The notes under the pieces are model-generated. The model did not search any database, was not told where the DNA came from, and saw nothing but the letters and a program-made list of their open reading frames with translations. Positions 54,011 to 63,456 of a DNA stretch of 64,000 bases are shown here, one piece after another. A program made the translations under genes and the position numbers. The stretch is from Herpetosiphon llansteffanensis. GTDB lineage: Bacteria > Chloroflexota > Chloroflexia > Chloroflexales > Herpetosiphonaceae. The stretch is taken from the NCBI RefSeq assembly GCF_003205875.1, contig NZ_PUBZ01000090.1, positions 1-64,000 of the forward strand, read 5' to 3'. Positions within the stretch are counted from its first letter, which is position 1; each line of letters opens with the position of its first letter.

Positions 54011-54667
54011 ATGAGTCAATTTTCGCTAATCCACGAGGTGGCGAAGCCTCGTCAACCAATTGCTGATGGCAAGCCGCCGCTTTTGGTGATGTTGCATGGC
54101 GTAGGAGCCAACGAACGCGATTTGTTGCCATTGGCCCAATATCTTGACCCGCGTTTATGTGTGGTTGCTGCTCGCGCCCCGCATCGCTACCAATTTGGTG
54201 GTTTTTCGTGGTTCGATATTCATTGGCATGCCAAAGGTTTTAATATTGATACCAACCAAGCGCAACAAAGCTGGGAGACGGTGCAGCGCTTTTTGGGCGA
54301 AGCATGCAGCGCCTACGATTGCGATCCGCAGCGAATCTATTTGGGTGGCTTTTCGCAGGGCGCAATTATGAGCTTGGGTGCAACCCTGACCAAACCAGAA
54401 CTGATTGCAGGCACTGTTTTGATGAGTGGCCGTTGGATGCCCGAAGTTGGCCCACAAACCGACCGCGAGCATATTGCCAACAAGCCAATTTTAGCCGTCC
54501 ATGGCCTCTACGATGAGGTAATTCCAATTCAATATGGGCGCGCAATTCGCGATTTTCTGCAAACCTTGCCGGTGCAGTTGGAATACCATGAATTTGCCAT
54601 GGGCCACGAAATTAATCTCGATAGTTTGCAAGTTGTGGTGAATTGGCTCAAACAGCAACTTGATTGA
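54011..54667 (+). CDS. Alpha/beta hydrolase (phospholipase/carboxylesterase family)
   Basis: Protein of 218 residues. LLVMLHGVGANERDLLPLA gives the oxyanion loop, YLGGFSQGAIMSL the nucleophile Ser, VHGLYDEVIP the acidic residue and FAMGHEI the histidine. The spacing fits the acyl-protein-thioesterase/YpfH group. It is the third gene of the methyltransferase-SDR-hydrolase unit. AAGGAG with a second GGAG lies upstream of the ATG. Confidence 0.86.
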   Translation: MSQFSLIHEVAKPRQPIADGKPPLLVMLHGVGANERDLLPLAQYLDPRLCVVAARAPHRYQFGGFSWFDIHWHAKGFNIDTNQAQQSWETVQRFLGEACSAYDCDPQRIYLGGFSQGAIMSLGATLTKPELIAGTVLMSGRWMPEVGPQTDREHIANKPILAVHGLYDEVIPIQYGRAIRDFLQTLPVQLEYHEFAMGHEINLDSLQVVVNWLKQQLD

Positions 54668-54677
54668 GTTTGGGTCG

Positions 54678-54809
54678 TTCCCCAACCCCAACCCTTCTCC
54701 CGTGTCGCGGGGCTTTCACCCCGTGGTTTTACTGTCATGTGTTGGTACGCAATCGTCGGCTCCCCCTCGCCCACGTTCAGTGGGCGAGGGGGTTGGGGGG
54801 TGAGGGAAC
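54678..54809. repeat. GC-rich inverted-repeat element, copy B
   Basis: This copy aligns with 48575-48707 end to end (for example 'gctccccctcg', 'agtggg.gagggggttggggggtgagggaac'). Terminal repeats and internal stems are kept with compensating changes. It lies between convergent genes only 10 bases after one and 5 bases before the other. Confidence 0.78.
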
Positions 54810-54814
54810 CAAAA

Positions 54815-56044
54815 TTAGCCTTTATAGCATTGATTTGCTTGCTCAATCACCCATTGCTCAAGCAGCGATGGATAAATTTGCTCGCTGAGCAAGGTGCCAA
54901 AGCGTTCGACCCGATCGCCGCGCTCAAACCAGCGGCTAATCATTTGCTCGCCATAGAAATAGCTGAAAATATAGGCCCGCCACAATGGAGCGCTGATAAA
55001 GCGCATGCGGTGTTGGGCACGCTCCTCACTGGTCAAGCCATAGCGTACCAAATAATCAACAACTTCATTGGCAGGCCGACCTTCGGCGTGCAATAACAAG
55101 GCTGCATTGCCAGCTACACCCGCCAAGGCCTTGAGCGCGACGTTAATTCGCAGTTCTTGGGCTGGGTCACCAGTGATGCCAACCTTGGGATAGAGGGTTT
55201 GGGCTTGCCAATCAACCAATTCTTTGGGCGTGAATAACACGCCTACAGCACTATTGGCGATGCCTTCGGCCATCACGCATTCTGGTGTGTTCAGCAAAAA
55301 GATCGAGTGCTCAGCCCAGCCTCGGCCTGCGTACAAATCGCGTTCTTTGATGCAATGTTCAGTGTGATGGCCAGGATAGGCTTCGTGAGCAACCAAGGTT
55401 GTCAAGCTGTTGAGCGCAACTGGCAAGTCGGTGTTAATATCAACCGCTGAATGATAGTTACCATAATACCAGTTATAACCGCTCCACGGCTGATTATTGA
55501 CCAAGCGAAAATCGACTTTTTCGCTAGCAGGCAAGGGATACAAGGCCAACGTACGGCTGCGTAATTCTGTTTCGATCACATCGATCAATGGTCGTGCTTG
55601 CTCGCCGCTAATCTCAAATTGTCGTCGCCACGTTTGGGTGCGCTCAAGCACATCGCCTTGGCCTGGCAATAAGCTATCAAGCTCTTCGATTGCTTCTTCA
55701 AACAGCGCTTCATCGATCATTGCTGGCTCAATATCGAAACAGCGCCGCACTTCCTCGCGGTAATCAAAGCGTTCGCCTGCCAATTGGCGACAGGTTGTTG
55801 CCATTGCTACGACCTGCTTGCGCAAATAGGTGCGGCGGCGAATTGGCAAATCGCTGGTTTCAATCTGTTCAAGTAGTTGGTCGGCGGCCTGCACTAGTTG
55901 ATTGGTTGGCCAAGCGGCGCTCTCCAACACTTGGTCGCGCAAATAATTTGGCCCAGAATAGGCATCAACATAGCCATCGATATGTTGGCTAATCCGAAAG
56001 GCTAGCTCGATATAGGCGAGGCCGATTGGTTCAAAAATAGGCAT
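54815..56044 (-). CDS. DUF885-like zinc metallopeptidase
   Basis: Protein of 409 residues, helical. The zinc motif HEAYPGHHTEH (about 240) matches the HExxPGHH pattern of DUF885 proteins, which are distant relatives of M2/M3/M32 metallopeptidases; the third ligand glutamate is probably in ECVMAEGIANSAVG. The N-terminal half (RRRTYLRKQVVAMATTCRQLAG) is shorter than in typical DUF885 proteins of about 560 residues, so this is the short form. Peptidase action is likely but the substrate is unknown. GGTACAAT at 56086-56079 may be its -10. Confidence 0.8.
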   Translation of the reverse strand: MPIFEPIGLAYIELAFRISQHIDGYVDAYSGPNYLRDQVLESAAWPTNQLVQAADQLLEQIETSDLPIRRRTYLRKQVVAMATTCRQLAGERFDYREEVRRCFDIEPAMIDEALFEEAIEELDSLLPGQGDVLERTQTWRRQFEISGEQARPLIDVIETELRSRTLALYPLPASEKVDFRLVNNQPWSGYNWYYGNYHSAVDINTDLPVALNSLTTLVAHEAYPGHHTEHCIKERDLYAGRGWAEHSIFLLNTPECVMAEGIANSAVGVLFTPKELVDWQAQTLYPKVGITGDPAQELRINVALKALAGVAGNAALLLHAEGRPANEVVDYLVRYGLTSEERAQHRMRFISAPLWRAYIFSYFYGEQMISRWFERGDRVERFGTLLSEQIYPSLLEQWVIEQANQCYKG

Positions 56045-56198
56045 TGCTGAAGATCCTCACAACACAACATCGCAATTCATTGTACCCCAAAGCCTCGCCG
56101 TTAATGGTTGATCACAACTTATTCATCATTCTGGCAGATTATTCGATTGCCAGCGTGCTATGCTCAATTCAGCTCTATTTTTTGTTTGAGGAACGCTC

Positions 56199-57209
56199 AT
56201 GCGCAGTCGAAAACAACGTATTTTGGCATCGCCATACTATCGCAATAACCAATTTCAAAATTTGTATCCAACCACTATGATGCAAGCTAATTCGATGTTT
56301 TCGACCTTGCAGCGCCAGTTTTTTGGCAAGGAACAACGGCGGCCAAGCAAGCCATTGCCAAGTGCATGGCCTGGCCAGAGCTTTCATCAAACCCCGCCAG
56401 CATCGGGCTTGCGAGTAACGTGGCTCGGCCATTCAACCTTATTAATCGAATTCGCCGGGATCACAATTTTGACCGATCCAGTTTGGGCCAAGCATTTATC
56501 GCCAGTCCAAGGCATCGGGCCGCAGCGTTTTCAACATGCGCCGATTGCGCTTGAGCAATTGCCTGCAATCGATTTAGTATTGCTTTCGCATGACCATTAC
56601 GATCATCTCGATAAACAGACGATTCGCTGGCTGGCGCGCGGCACGATGCCATTTGTGACGGCGCTGGGAGTTGGTGATCATTTGGAGCATTGGGGCGTTG
56701 CCAGCAGCCGCATCCACGAGCTTGATTGGTGGGAAGAATTGCATTTGGCCGAATTTGATTTGACGATTGCTGCTGTGCCCGCCCAACACTTCTCAGGCCG
56801 TGGCCTCAAACGCAACAGCACGCTGTGGGCTTCGTGGGTCGTGATGAGTCCAAATTCACGGATCTACGTTGGTTGCGATAGCGGCATGTTTGCTGGCTTT
56901 CAGGATATTGGCCAACGCTATGGCCCATTCGACTTCGCCACGATCGAAATGGCCCAATACGATGTTGCTTGGCCGGGCGTGCATATGCAGCCAGAAGAAG
57001 CTTTGCAAGCAGCAGAAATGTTGCAAGCGCGCACGATGTTGCCAGTGCATTGGGGCGCGTATTGCCTCTCGCTGCACGCCTGGGATGAGCCGATTGAGCG
57101 CTTGCTCAAAGCCGCTGAGGGCAGTTCAATCGCCATTCTCACCCCGCAACTTGGTCAGCCAGTTGAGCCAAGCCAGCCCGCTGGCTTAACCACATGGTGG
57201 CGCGACTAG
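56199..57209 (+). CDS. MBL-fold metallo-hydrolase (NAPE-PLD-like)
   Basis: Protein of 336 residues. TWLGHSTLLIEFAGITILTD, LSHDHYDHLD (the HxHxDH metal site), the histidine in PAQHFSGRGLKRNSTLW, YVGCDSGMF and LPVHWGAY give the complete set of metal ligands of the N-acyl-phosphatidylethanolamine phospholipase D/UlaG branch. Bacterial members probably cleave a phosphodiester in a lipid or sugar-lactone; the substrate here is not known. The promoter is TGCTATGCT (56156-56164). It diverges from the DUF885-like gene. Confidence 0.88.
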   Translation: MRSRKQRILASPYYRNNQFQNLYPTTMMQANSMFSTLQRQFFGKEQRRPSKPLPSAWPGQSFHQTPPASGLRVTWLGHSTLLIEFAGITILTDPVWAKHLSPVQGIGPQRFQHAPIALEQLPAIDLVLLSHDHYDHLDKQTIRWLARGTMPFVTALGVGDHLEHWGVASSRIHELDWWEELHLAEFDLTIAAVPAQHFSGRGLKRNSTLWASWVVMSPNSRIYVGCDSGMFAGFQDIGQRYGPFDFATIEMAQYDVAWPGVHMQPEEALQAAEMLQARTMLPVHWGAYCLSLHAWDEPIERLLKAAEGSSIAILTPQLGQPVEPSQPAGLTTWWRD

Positions 57210-57540
57210 ATGATGAAGAGCATAGAACAAAGAGCATAGAACATAGAACATAGGGTTCTAGGCTTTGGGCTATCAGAACAATAATCTGAATAATCTGTGC
57301 CAATCGGTGGCTAAAAACGTTTTAACGCAGAGGCACAGAGGAATCAGGGCTATCGGCTATGGGCTTTCGGGACATTGATTGAAATTTCCAACAATCTCCC
57401 AAAGCCAAAAGCCTGTAGCCTCATCTTCGTGTTCTTCGCGATCTTCGCGGTTTCGTCCTTCGTGCCCTTCGTGCGCTTCGTAAATCGGGTTTTACCGCAG
57501 CGATGCAGCTTTTAATCCGCTGCGCCGCTGCGTTAAAGCT
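57210..57540. repeat. Mosaic intergenic repeat block
   Basis: From the phosphodiesterase stop to the next gene, made of 'gagcatagaacatagaac', 'ttctaggctttgggctatc', 'ttaacgcagaggcacagagg', 'ggctatcggctatgggc', 'ttcgtgttcttcgcg' and 'ctgcgccgctgcgttaaa' modules. Both orientations of several modules occur, so hairpins are possible. Confidence 0.75.
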
Positions 57541-57555
57541 ATCTGATTAACCGTA

Positions 57556-58989
57556 TTAGCGGGGATAGACGATCAATGGTACGACCTTGCCAAGTGCCAG
57601 TGGGATGGTTTGCTGGCCAGTCTCAAGATCGCAGAAAATCAACAATGCTTCGCCTTTAACATACGCAATCATCGCCAACAGATTGGGGCGAATCAATTTG
57701 ATCGAGCTAGTATGCGCTGGCAGCACAATATCAGCTACTTGGCGTTGATCGGCGATACGAAATACTAAGCCATGGCGTTGTTGTTCAACTGGCGAGGTAT
57801 CATCACAGGTTGGAACAATCGTCTCTAAACCGTAGGTTCTGTGCCATGGGATGTGTTGATCACAAGTTAATGCTAGAAGATAGTGGCTATCAGCTGACCA
57901 CAACAGCATTGTTGGGTCAAAGGGCAAACTATTTGTTGCATAATATCTACGCGATATATCAGGATTCACGCCCATTGCCAATTCGCCCAAGGCATGTTGC
58001 TGTTCAATTGAATATACGCGAATGTTGGCTGGAGTTGGCTTGGCATATTCAGTCAATGTTGGGTGATAAAGATAGGCTAAATAACGACCATCTGGCGAAA
58101 TTGATAAATTGTCGATACTAATGGTTGGGTCTCCAGCCTTTGGCTCCCATTCGTTTTGGGCAAATGCTAACAAATCATGCTGAATATCAATGAAATAATC
58201 ATCAAAACCACCATCACCGCCAACATACCATTCTTGAATAGTGGAATTAGCTTTATTGGGATCGTAGCGCCTTATTTTTGTGTATGGTTGGGAGCCATAC
58301 ATCCAAGAAATACCATAAATGCCACCCTCCGACCAACCAATCAATCTACCGTACTGCCGAAGATCAGTTGCTTCTTCGACGATAGATTTTGTGACACCAG
58401 TCTGTACATTGGTTAATTCTAGCCTGTGTGTATCTGAAGATTCCCCAATGGTCTTAATCCAACCCGCAATATAATCAAGCTTGGGTGAAAATAGAACAGT
58501 AGCACGGGCCGAAATCTCGACACGATCAGCAAAAACATGAGCTGAAAATGGTTGATTGGGAGTTGGATTTGGCACATAGAAGATTGGCAGCGGCAAGCCT
58601 TGTTCACGATAAATCAAGCCATAGGTTGCGGTGGTAATCGTGGTTTGCTGGCCTAAGCCATTAACCGAAATTAATGGCGCTGGGTAGATACGGCTCTCAA
58701 TCCCAATCTCAGCTTGGCTTAAATTTGGCGATTCGTGATCTTTTTCAGCTAGTGCCAACCAAACCAATGGCTCAGTTTGGGTCAGCACCAAAGGGTTGGT
58801 CAGTGCGGCAGCCTGCAAATCAGTGGTTATGGTAATCGTCAAGGGGTCGGGTTGGGCCAATGGTGAAGTGGTTTGATCTGCATGGTTGTTATTCAAGGTT
58901 GGGATTGAGCACGCCACCATTAGCCATAAAGCGCCGAAGATTCCAGCCACGCCAAAGAGCCATAATCGTCGCATTCTACGATTCCTCAC
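57556..58989 (-). CDS. Lipoprotein of tandem pair, beta-propeller-like (copy 1)
   Basis: Protein of 477 residues with a lipoprotein signal (GVAGIFGALWLMVAC, lipobox MVAC). After a Gln/Thr-rich stretch, the body contains repeated strand patterns such as NLSISPDGRYLAYLYHPT and LLWSADSHYLLALTCD, which are like TolB/WD-type propeller blades, though no known domain is matched over its length. It ends GQQTIPLALGKVVPLIVYP. It is the second gene of a tandem duplication with 59030-60508, on the same strand and 40 bases downstream. Probably surface-anchored sensing or binding; the function is not known. Confidence 0.72.
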   Translation of the reverse strand: MRNRRMRRLWLFGVAGIFGALWLMVACSIPTLNNNHADQTTSPLAQPDPLTITITTDLQAAALTNPLVLTQTEPLVWLALAEKDHESPNLSQAEIGIESRIYPAPLISVNGLGQQTTITTATYGLIYREQGLPLPIFYVPNPTPNQPFSAHVFADRVEISARATVLFSPKLDYIAGWIKTIGESSDTHRLELTNVQTGVTKSIVEEATDLRQYGRLIGWSEGGIYGISWMYGSQPYTKIRRYDPNKANSTIQEWYVGGDGGFDDYFIDIQHDLLAFAQNEWEPKAGDPTISIDNLSISPDGRYLAYLYHPTLTEYAKPTPANIRVYSIEQQHALGELAMGVNPDISRRYYATNSLPFDPTMLLWSADSHYLLALTCDQHIPWHRTYGLETIVPTCDDTSPVEQQRHGLVFRIADQRQVADIVLPAHTSSIKLIRPNLLAMIAYVKGEALLIFCDLETGQQTIPLALGKVVPLIVYPR

Positions 58990-59029
58990 TCATAAACTTG
59001 GATTGCTTGTACTATACCAATCCACCGTA

Positions 59030-60508
59030 TTAGCGGGGATAGACGATCAGCGGCACAACCTTGCCAAGCGCCAGTGGGATGGTTTGCTGACCAGTCTCAA
59101 GATTACAAAAAATCAACAATGCTTCGCCCTTAACATAGGCAATCATTGCCAACAGATTGGGGCGAATCAACTTGATCGAGCCAGTACGGGCCGGTAAAAC
59201 AATATCAGCTAGTTGTTGTTGATCGGCGATGCGAAACACGAGGGCGTGGCGTTGCTGTTTAATTGGCGAGGCCTCATCGCAGGTTGCAGTGGCTCTAGAT
59301 TGGTTCCATTTCCATGGAGTCTGCGGGTCACAGGTCAAGGCTAAGAGATATTGGCTATCAGCTGACCACAGCAGCATCGTTCCATCAACTGCTGAAATAT
59401 AATGAGTTAACTTCTCACGCACAGTATCAGGATTCAACTCAATTGCCAATTCGCCCAAAGCACGTTGCTGTTCAATCGAATATAGGCGAATGTTGCCTGG
59501 GGTCGGATCAATATCTTCGGTTCTTGTTGGGTGGTAAAGATAGGCGAGATAACGGCCATCTGGCGAGATCGATAAATGGTCAATCTTAACAGTATCGTTC
59601 GCTGGTTCTACAACTAGATCAGTATCGGTTTGCAGCTGCTTAATCCCAACCATGGATTTTTCGCCTGTTTTAGCAAACGCCAATAGGCCATGCTGAATAT
59701 CGACGAAGTAATCATCAAACCCTCCTTCACCGCCAACTTTCCAATATCCACCCTTAGTCTTTGACTCAGGACTGCTTGGATCAAATCGGTGGATTGATGA
59801 GCTATGTCTGCCTGAAATCTCATAAATGCCGCTATCCGACCACCCAATAAAATAGTGTTGTACGCTAAGATCGGTTGCTGCTTCGCCGATATAGCTTGTA
59901 ACGCCAGTCTGTAGATTGGTTAATTCTATTCTGCTTGTATCCGATGAGGTTGATTCCCCAACCTGCAAGCTGCGAATAGCTGCATAATCAAGCTTGGGTG
60001 AAAATTGAACATCACTTATTTGCCATGAAATCTCGGCATGATCTGTAAAGACGCGAGCTGCAAAGGGTTGGTCGGGGAGCGGGTTAGGTACATAAATTGG
60101 TAGCGGTAAGCCTTGCTCACGATCAATCAAGCCATAGGTTTCAGTGGTAATCGTGGTTTGCTGGCCTAAGCCATTAATCGAAATTAACGGAGCTGGATAG
60201 ATACCATCCTCAACGCCGACCTCAGCTGGGATCAATTCCCTCATAGCTGGGTCTTTCTTGGCTAATGCCAACCAAACCAATGGTTCAGTTTGGGTCAGCA
60301 CCAAGGGGTTGGTCAACGAGGCGGCCTGCAAGTTAGCGCTTGTCGTAATCACAATCGTCAAGGGGCTGGTTTGGGCCGACGGTGGGGTGGTTTGATCGGC
60401 CTGATTGCTGGTTTGGTCTGGTACGCCACACGCTACCAGCAGCCATAAAGCGCTGAAGATTCCAGCCACGCCAAAGAGCCATAATCGTCGCATGATGCTC
60501 GTCCTCAC
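59030..60508 (-). CDS. Lipoprotein of tandem pair, beta-propeller-like (copy 2)
   Basis: Protein of 492 residues, clearly homologous over its full length to the next gene downstream, with near-identical ends (MRRLWLFGVAGIF at the start and LALGKVVPLIVYPR at the end) and a more varied middle. The lipobox is LLVAC. Shared blades include LSISPDGRYLAYLYHPTRTE and MLLWSADSQYLLALTCDPQT. The second copy has a short insertion near 270-290 (KQLQTDTDLVVEP). The two were probably created by a recent tandem duplication, then diverged in the outward-facing middle. Its upstream region is a repeat block. Confidence 0.72.
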   Translation of the reverse strand: MRTSIMRRLWLFGVAGIFSALWLLVACGVPDQTSNQADQTTPPSAQTSPLTIVITTSANLQAASLTNPLVLTQTEPLVWLALAKKDPAMRELIPAEVGVEDGIYPAPLISINGLGQQTTITTETYGLIDREQGLPLPIYVPNPLPDQPFAARVFTDHAEISWQISDVQFSPKLDYAAIRSLQVGESTSSDTSRIELTNLQTGVTSYIGEAATDLSVQHYFIGWSDSGIYEISGRHSSSIHRFDPSSPESKTKGGYWKVGGEGGFDDYFVDIQHGLLAFAKTGEKSMVGIKQLQTDTDLVVEPANDTVKIDHLSISPDGRYLAYLYHPTRTEDIDPTPGNIRLYSIEQQRALGELAIELNPDTVREKLTHYISAVDGTMLLWSADSQYLLALTCDPQTPWKWNQSRATATCDEASPIKQQRHALVFRIADQQQLADIVLPARTGSIKLIRPNLLAMIAYVKGEALLIFCNLETGQQTIPLALGKVVPLIVYPR

Positions 60509-60604
60509 TCATAAACGCATAGTGAGTGTACTATACCAAGCTCATGCTGCGCCCAAATGCTAATCAGCTGATAAACCGCTGATACGCGCTGGTGAATTGT
60601 TGGG

Positions 60605-60900
60605 GTTGAGGAAGAACAAAGAGCAAAGAACATAGAACATAGCGAAATTATGAAGTATGAAGTATGAAGTATGAAAGCCAATAGCCAACAGCCAATAGCC
60701 CAATCCTCAACATCTGTGACAATCTGTGGCGAAGATAAGGATGAAGGATGAATTATGAGGGATGAAATATCAAAAGCCAAAAGCCGATAGCCCTTCGTGC
60801 TCTTCGCGCTCTTTGCGGTTTCATCCTTCGTGCCCTTCGTGGATCAAATTCGCAATTCCCAATTCGTTTTTTGGCTTTCATCCTTCATCCTTCCTCCTTC
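60605..60900. repeat. Mosaic intergenic repeat block
   Basis: It holds 'gaacaaagagcaaagaac', three tandem 'atgaagt' units, 'gccaatagccaacagcca', 'gatgaaggatgaattatgag', 'cttcgtgctcttcgcgctc' and 'ttcatccttcatccttcctc' modules. The 70 bases after it form the modA promoter, with TGGTATGCT at 60915-60923. Confidence 0.75.
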
Positions 60901-60979
60901 TTACTTGATTAACGTGGTATGCTAGGCGCTTGAAAACGGCAGCAACCCTGATTGTGGGTCTGAACTAAGGATGTTGAGA

Positions 60980-62173
60980 ATGAAGTTGATTCGGCATATT
61001 GGATTATGCGTGCTGAGCATAAGTTTATTGGCCTGTGGCGCGACAAACGCCCCTGCCCCAACCACTCCCGCTAATCCAACCAACGCCGCCCCAAGCTTGA
61101 GTGGCGAGATTAATGTTTTTGCAGCAGCCTCGTTAACTGGCGCATTTACTGATATTGGCAACGAATTTCAGAAAAATCACCCCGGCACGAAGATTAATTT
61201 CAATTTTGCTGGCTCGGATCAATTGGCAACCCAAATGATCCAAGGTGCGCCTGCCGATGTCTTTGCTTCGGCGAACTCGAAACAAATGCAAATTGCGGTT
61301 GATGCTGGCGTAATCAACGATGCATCGCGTCTGCCTTTTGCCCGTAATCGCTTGATTGTGATTTATCCCCACGATAATCCGGCTCAAATTCAAAGCTTGC
61401 AGGATTTAGCCAAGCCCAATCTAAAGCTGGTTTTGGCTAGTGCGAGCGTGCCAGTTGGTGGCTATGCCTTGGATTTTTTGGCCAAGGCTTCGGCTTTGCC
61501 CGAATATGGCACTAGCTATAGCCCAACCGTGTTGTTGAATGTGGTTTCTTATGAGGCCAATGTCAAAGCCGTGTTGAGCAAAATTTCGCTTGGCGAGGCC
61601 GATGCAGGCATTGTCTATAGCACCGATGCCTCGTCGATCAGCGATGGCAGCATTGGCACGTTGGCAATTCCTGATGGGCTGAATACGATCGCCACCTATC
61701 CAATTGCAACGACCCAAAATAGTGCCAACCCCAGCTTAGCCCAAGCCTTTGTCGATTTTGTTTTGACTGCAGAAGGCCAGCAAATTTTGGCGCGTTATGG
61801 TTTTATCACCGTCAATGATCCTGCGTCTACATCGATCTATCAACTCCAGATTGACGGGAACCTCACGACTCCGCTAAACCTGACCGCTGACTCGCTCGCA
61901 GGCTTCGAACCACAACAAGTTGAGTTTGAAGGCCAGAGTTTTCGTGGTTTAGGCATTGGTCAATTGTTGATCCAAATTCAACCCAAGGCCGATGCTAAAA
62001 CCTTCAAATTTATTAGTAGCGATGGTAGCCAAAGCGTTGTGCCAATTGCCGACTTAACCGCCGACCCACGCGCAATCATTGCTGTTGAGAGTGATGGCAG
62101 CTTTACCAGTATCATTCCAAGCAACACCAGCGCTAACCAAATTAAAAAGCTGGTCAAAATCACGGTAAAATAA
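60980..62173 (+). CDS. modA: Molybdate ABC transporter substrate-binding protein with C-terminal extension
   Basis: Lipoprotein of 397 residues (LCVLSISLLACG, lipobox LLAC). Residues 35-270 are a type II periplasmic-binding domain of the ModA family: INVFAAASLTGAFTDIGNEF, NFAGSDQLATQMIQGAPADV, FARNRLIVIYP and VVSYEANVKAVLSKISLGEADAGIVYSTDA, with the serine/tyrosine positions that bind the oxyanion. About 120 extra residues follow (IYQLQIDGNLTTPLNLTADSL to the end), which look like the small domain of molybdopterin-dependent oxidoreductases ('l.l.GlV.nPl.lt.edL'). Such an extension is unusual. Start ATG 60980 has AAGGA 8 bases upstream. Confidence 0.87.
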   Translation: MKLIRHIGLCVLSISLLACGATNAPAPTTPANPTNAAPSLSGEINVFAAASLTGAFTDIGNEFQKNHPGTKINFNFAGSDQLATQMIQGAPADVFASANSKQMQIAVDAGVINDASRLPFARNRLIVIYPHDNPAQIQSLQDLAKPNLKLVLASASVPVGGYALDFLAKASALPEYGTSYSPTVLLNVVSYEANVKAVLSKISLGEADAGIVYSTDASSISDGSIGTLAIPDGLNTIATYPIATTQNSANPSLAQAFVDFVLTAEGQQILARYGFITVNDPASTSIYQLQIDGNLTTPLNLTADSLAGFEPQQVEFEGQSFRGLGIGQLLIQIQPKADAKTFKFISSDGSQSVVPIADLTADPRAIIAVESDGSFTSIIPSNTSANQIKKLVKITVK

Positions 62174-62198
62174 CACTCATCATTGCCAACATAGACCA

Positions 62199-62228
62199 AC
62201 AGGATAGGCTCCAACCTATCCTGTTTTT
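62199..62228 (+). terminator. Intrinsic terminator between modA and modB
   Basis: A perfect 10-bp stem (acaggatagg / cctatcctgt) with loop ctccaa runs directly into TTTTT, 12 bases before the modB ATG. It would reduce modB transcription relative to modA, or act as a control point. Confidence 0.85.
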
Positions 62229-62239
62229 ATGGAAGATTC

Positions 62240-63031
62240 ATGCGAAACAAGCGCTTTGGCCGTCAATTTTGGCTCATCCTTGGTAGTTTGCCGTTACTGG
62301 GCTTTTTGCTGATCCCATTAATTGCCTTGGCGTTGCGCGTGCCAGTTGATGCTTTAGCCAACACGTTTGCCAAACAAGCAGTCCGCGAAGCACTCAGTCT
62401 TAGCATTTTGACCACCAGCAGCAGTATGCTGATTACATTACTGTTTGGCACGCCAATCGCGATTCTCTTGGCTCGTCCACGCTTTCGCGGCCAAAGCTTG
62501 CTCGATACCTTGATCGATTTGCCGATGATTTTGCCGCCCTCAGTTGCGGGCATTGCGCTGTTGATGGCATTTGGGCGGCGTGGCTTGCTTGGCCAATATC
62601 TGCGGATCGTTGAGATTGAATTGCCCTTTACAACGGCGGCGGTGGTGTTGGCTCAGGTGTTTGTGGCCTCGCCGTTTTATATCAAAGCTGCTAGCGCTGC
62701 TTTCGCCACAATTGACCATGATCTTGAGGATGCAGCGGCGCTCGATGGAGCCAATGCGCGCCAAATTTTTTGGTTTATCAGCATTCCCTTGGCGTGGACT
62801 GGGTTGGTCAGCGGAGCAGTGATGACCTGGGCGCGAGCGTTGGGTGAGTTTGGGGCAACCATTATTTTTGCTGGTAATTTCGTTGGTCGCACCCAAACCA
62901 TGCCCTTGGCAATTTACCAAGGCTTCGAGCAAGATTTAAATGTAGCGCTGGTTTTGGCCTTGCTGCTGCTGGTCATTTCATTTGTGATCCTCGGCTTGGT
63001 CAAAGGGCTTTTAGCGCAACGTTTGCGCTAA
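62240..63031 (+). CDS. modB: Molybdate ABC transporter permease
   Basis: Membrane protein of 263 residues with five to six helices. The EAA loop, which docks the ATPase, is EDAAALDGANARQIFWFISI, followed by the CysT/ModB-type ending WARALGEFGATIIFAGNFVGRTQTMPLAIY, which is the ModB signature. No ModC ATPase follows; the next gene is on the other strand and overlaps by 4 bases, so the ATPase must come from elsewhere. It follows the modA terminator. Confidence 0.92.
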   Translation: MRNKRFGRQFWLILGSLPLLGFLLIPLIALALRVPVDALANTFAKQAVREALSLSILTTSSSMLITLLFGTPIAILLARPRFRGQSLLDTLIDLPMILPPSVAGIALLMAFGRRGLLGQYLRIVEIELPFTTAAVVLAQVFVASPFYIKAASAAFATIDHDLEDAAALDGANARQIFWFISIPLAWTGLVSGAVMTWARALGEFGATIIFAGNFVGRTQTMPLAIYQGFEQDLNVALVLALLLLVISFVILGLVKGLLAQRLR

Positions 63032-63447
63032 TGGTGATCGAAAAAGCCTTGATCGCGCTGGCTTAAATTGAGCTTTGGTTCAGCATGCTGCACATGATCA
63101 AGTGCGCGTTGCAAATTTTCAACATAGATGAGCTGAATTGTTCCATGCTGCTGAATTGGATGTTCAGCCGCCGTATGTTTAATTGGCTCAGGCAAAATCA
63201 TCACAATCCAGCTTAAGTATTTATGATTTAATGCTGGAAAAGCTTGCATAATTATTTCTAACGATACAATATTCAGATCGCTAATTATGCGATTATCAAT
63301 GATTACTTGAAAAGGATGCTCAATAGCTTGCAAATAGTTTTGAGTCTCGGCCAAAATTGCCTGAAATTCCTCAGCACTGATGGCTGAGGTAAAATGAGTA
63401 AGCGCTAAAACGTACTGCTCAACCAACCAACCAAGTTTGTAGTTCAT
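63028..63447 (-). CDS. Hypothetical protein, 139 aa
   Basis: No family is recognised with confidence. The pattern LVEQYVLALTHFTSAISAEEFQAILAETQNYLQ, then FQVIIDNRIISDLNIVSLEIIMQ and LSWIVMILPEP, alternates helices and strands in the way seen in SpoIIAA/STAS-like (DUF) regulators of Chloroflexota. Its last codons overlap the convergent modB stop by 4 bases. It starts 9 bases after the end of the SDR gene upstream, so it is likely to be co-transcribed with it. Confidence 0.55.
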   Translation of the reverse strand: MNYKLGWLVEQYVLALTHFTSAISAEEFQAILAETQNYLQAIEHPFQVIIDNRIISDLNIVSLEIIMQAFPALNHKYLSWIVMILPEPIKHTAAEHPIQQHGTIQLIYVENLQRALDHVQHAEPKLNLSQRDQGFFDHH

Positions 63448-63456
63448 TATTAACTC

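Noticed and set aside
63028-63031. Frameshift or fusion at the modB end
   Set aside because: Both convergent genes have normal ends; a 4-base stop overlap is common and needs no special cause.
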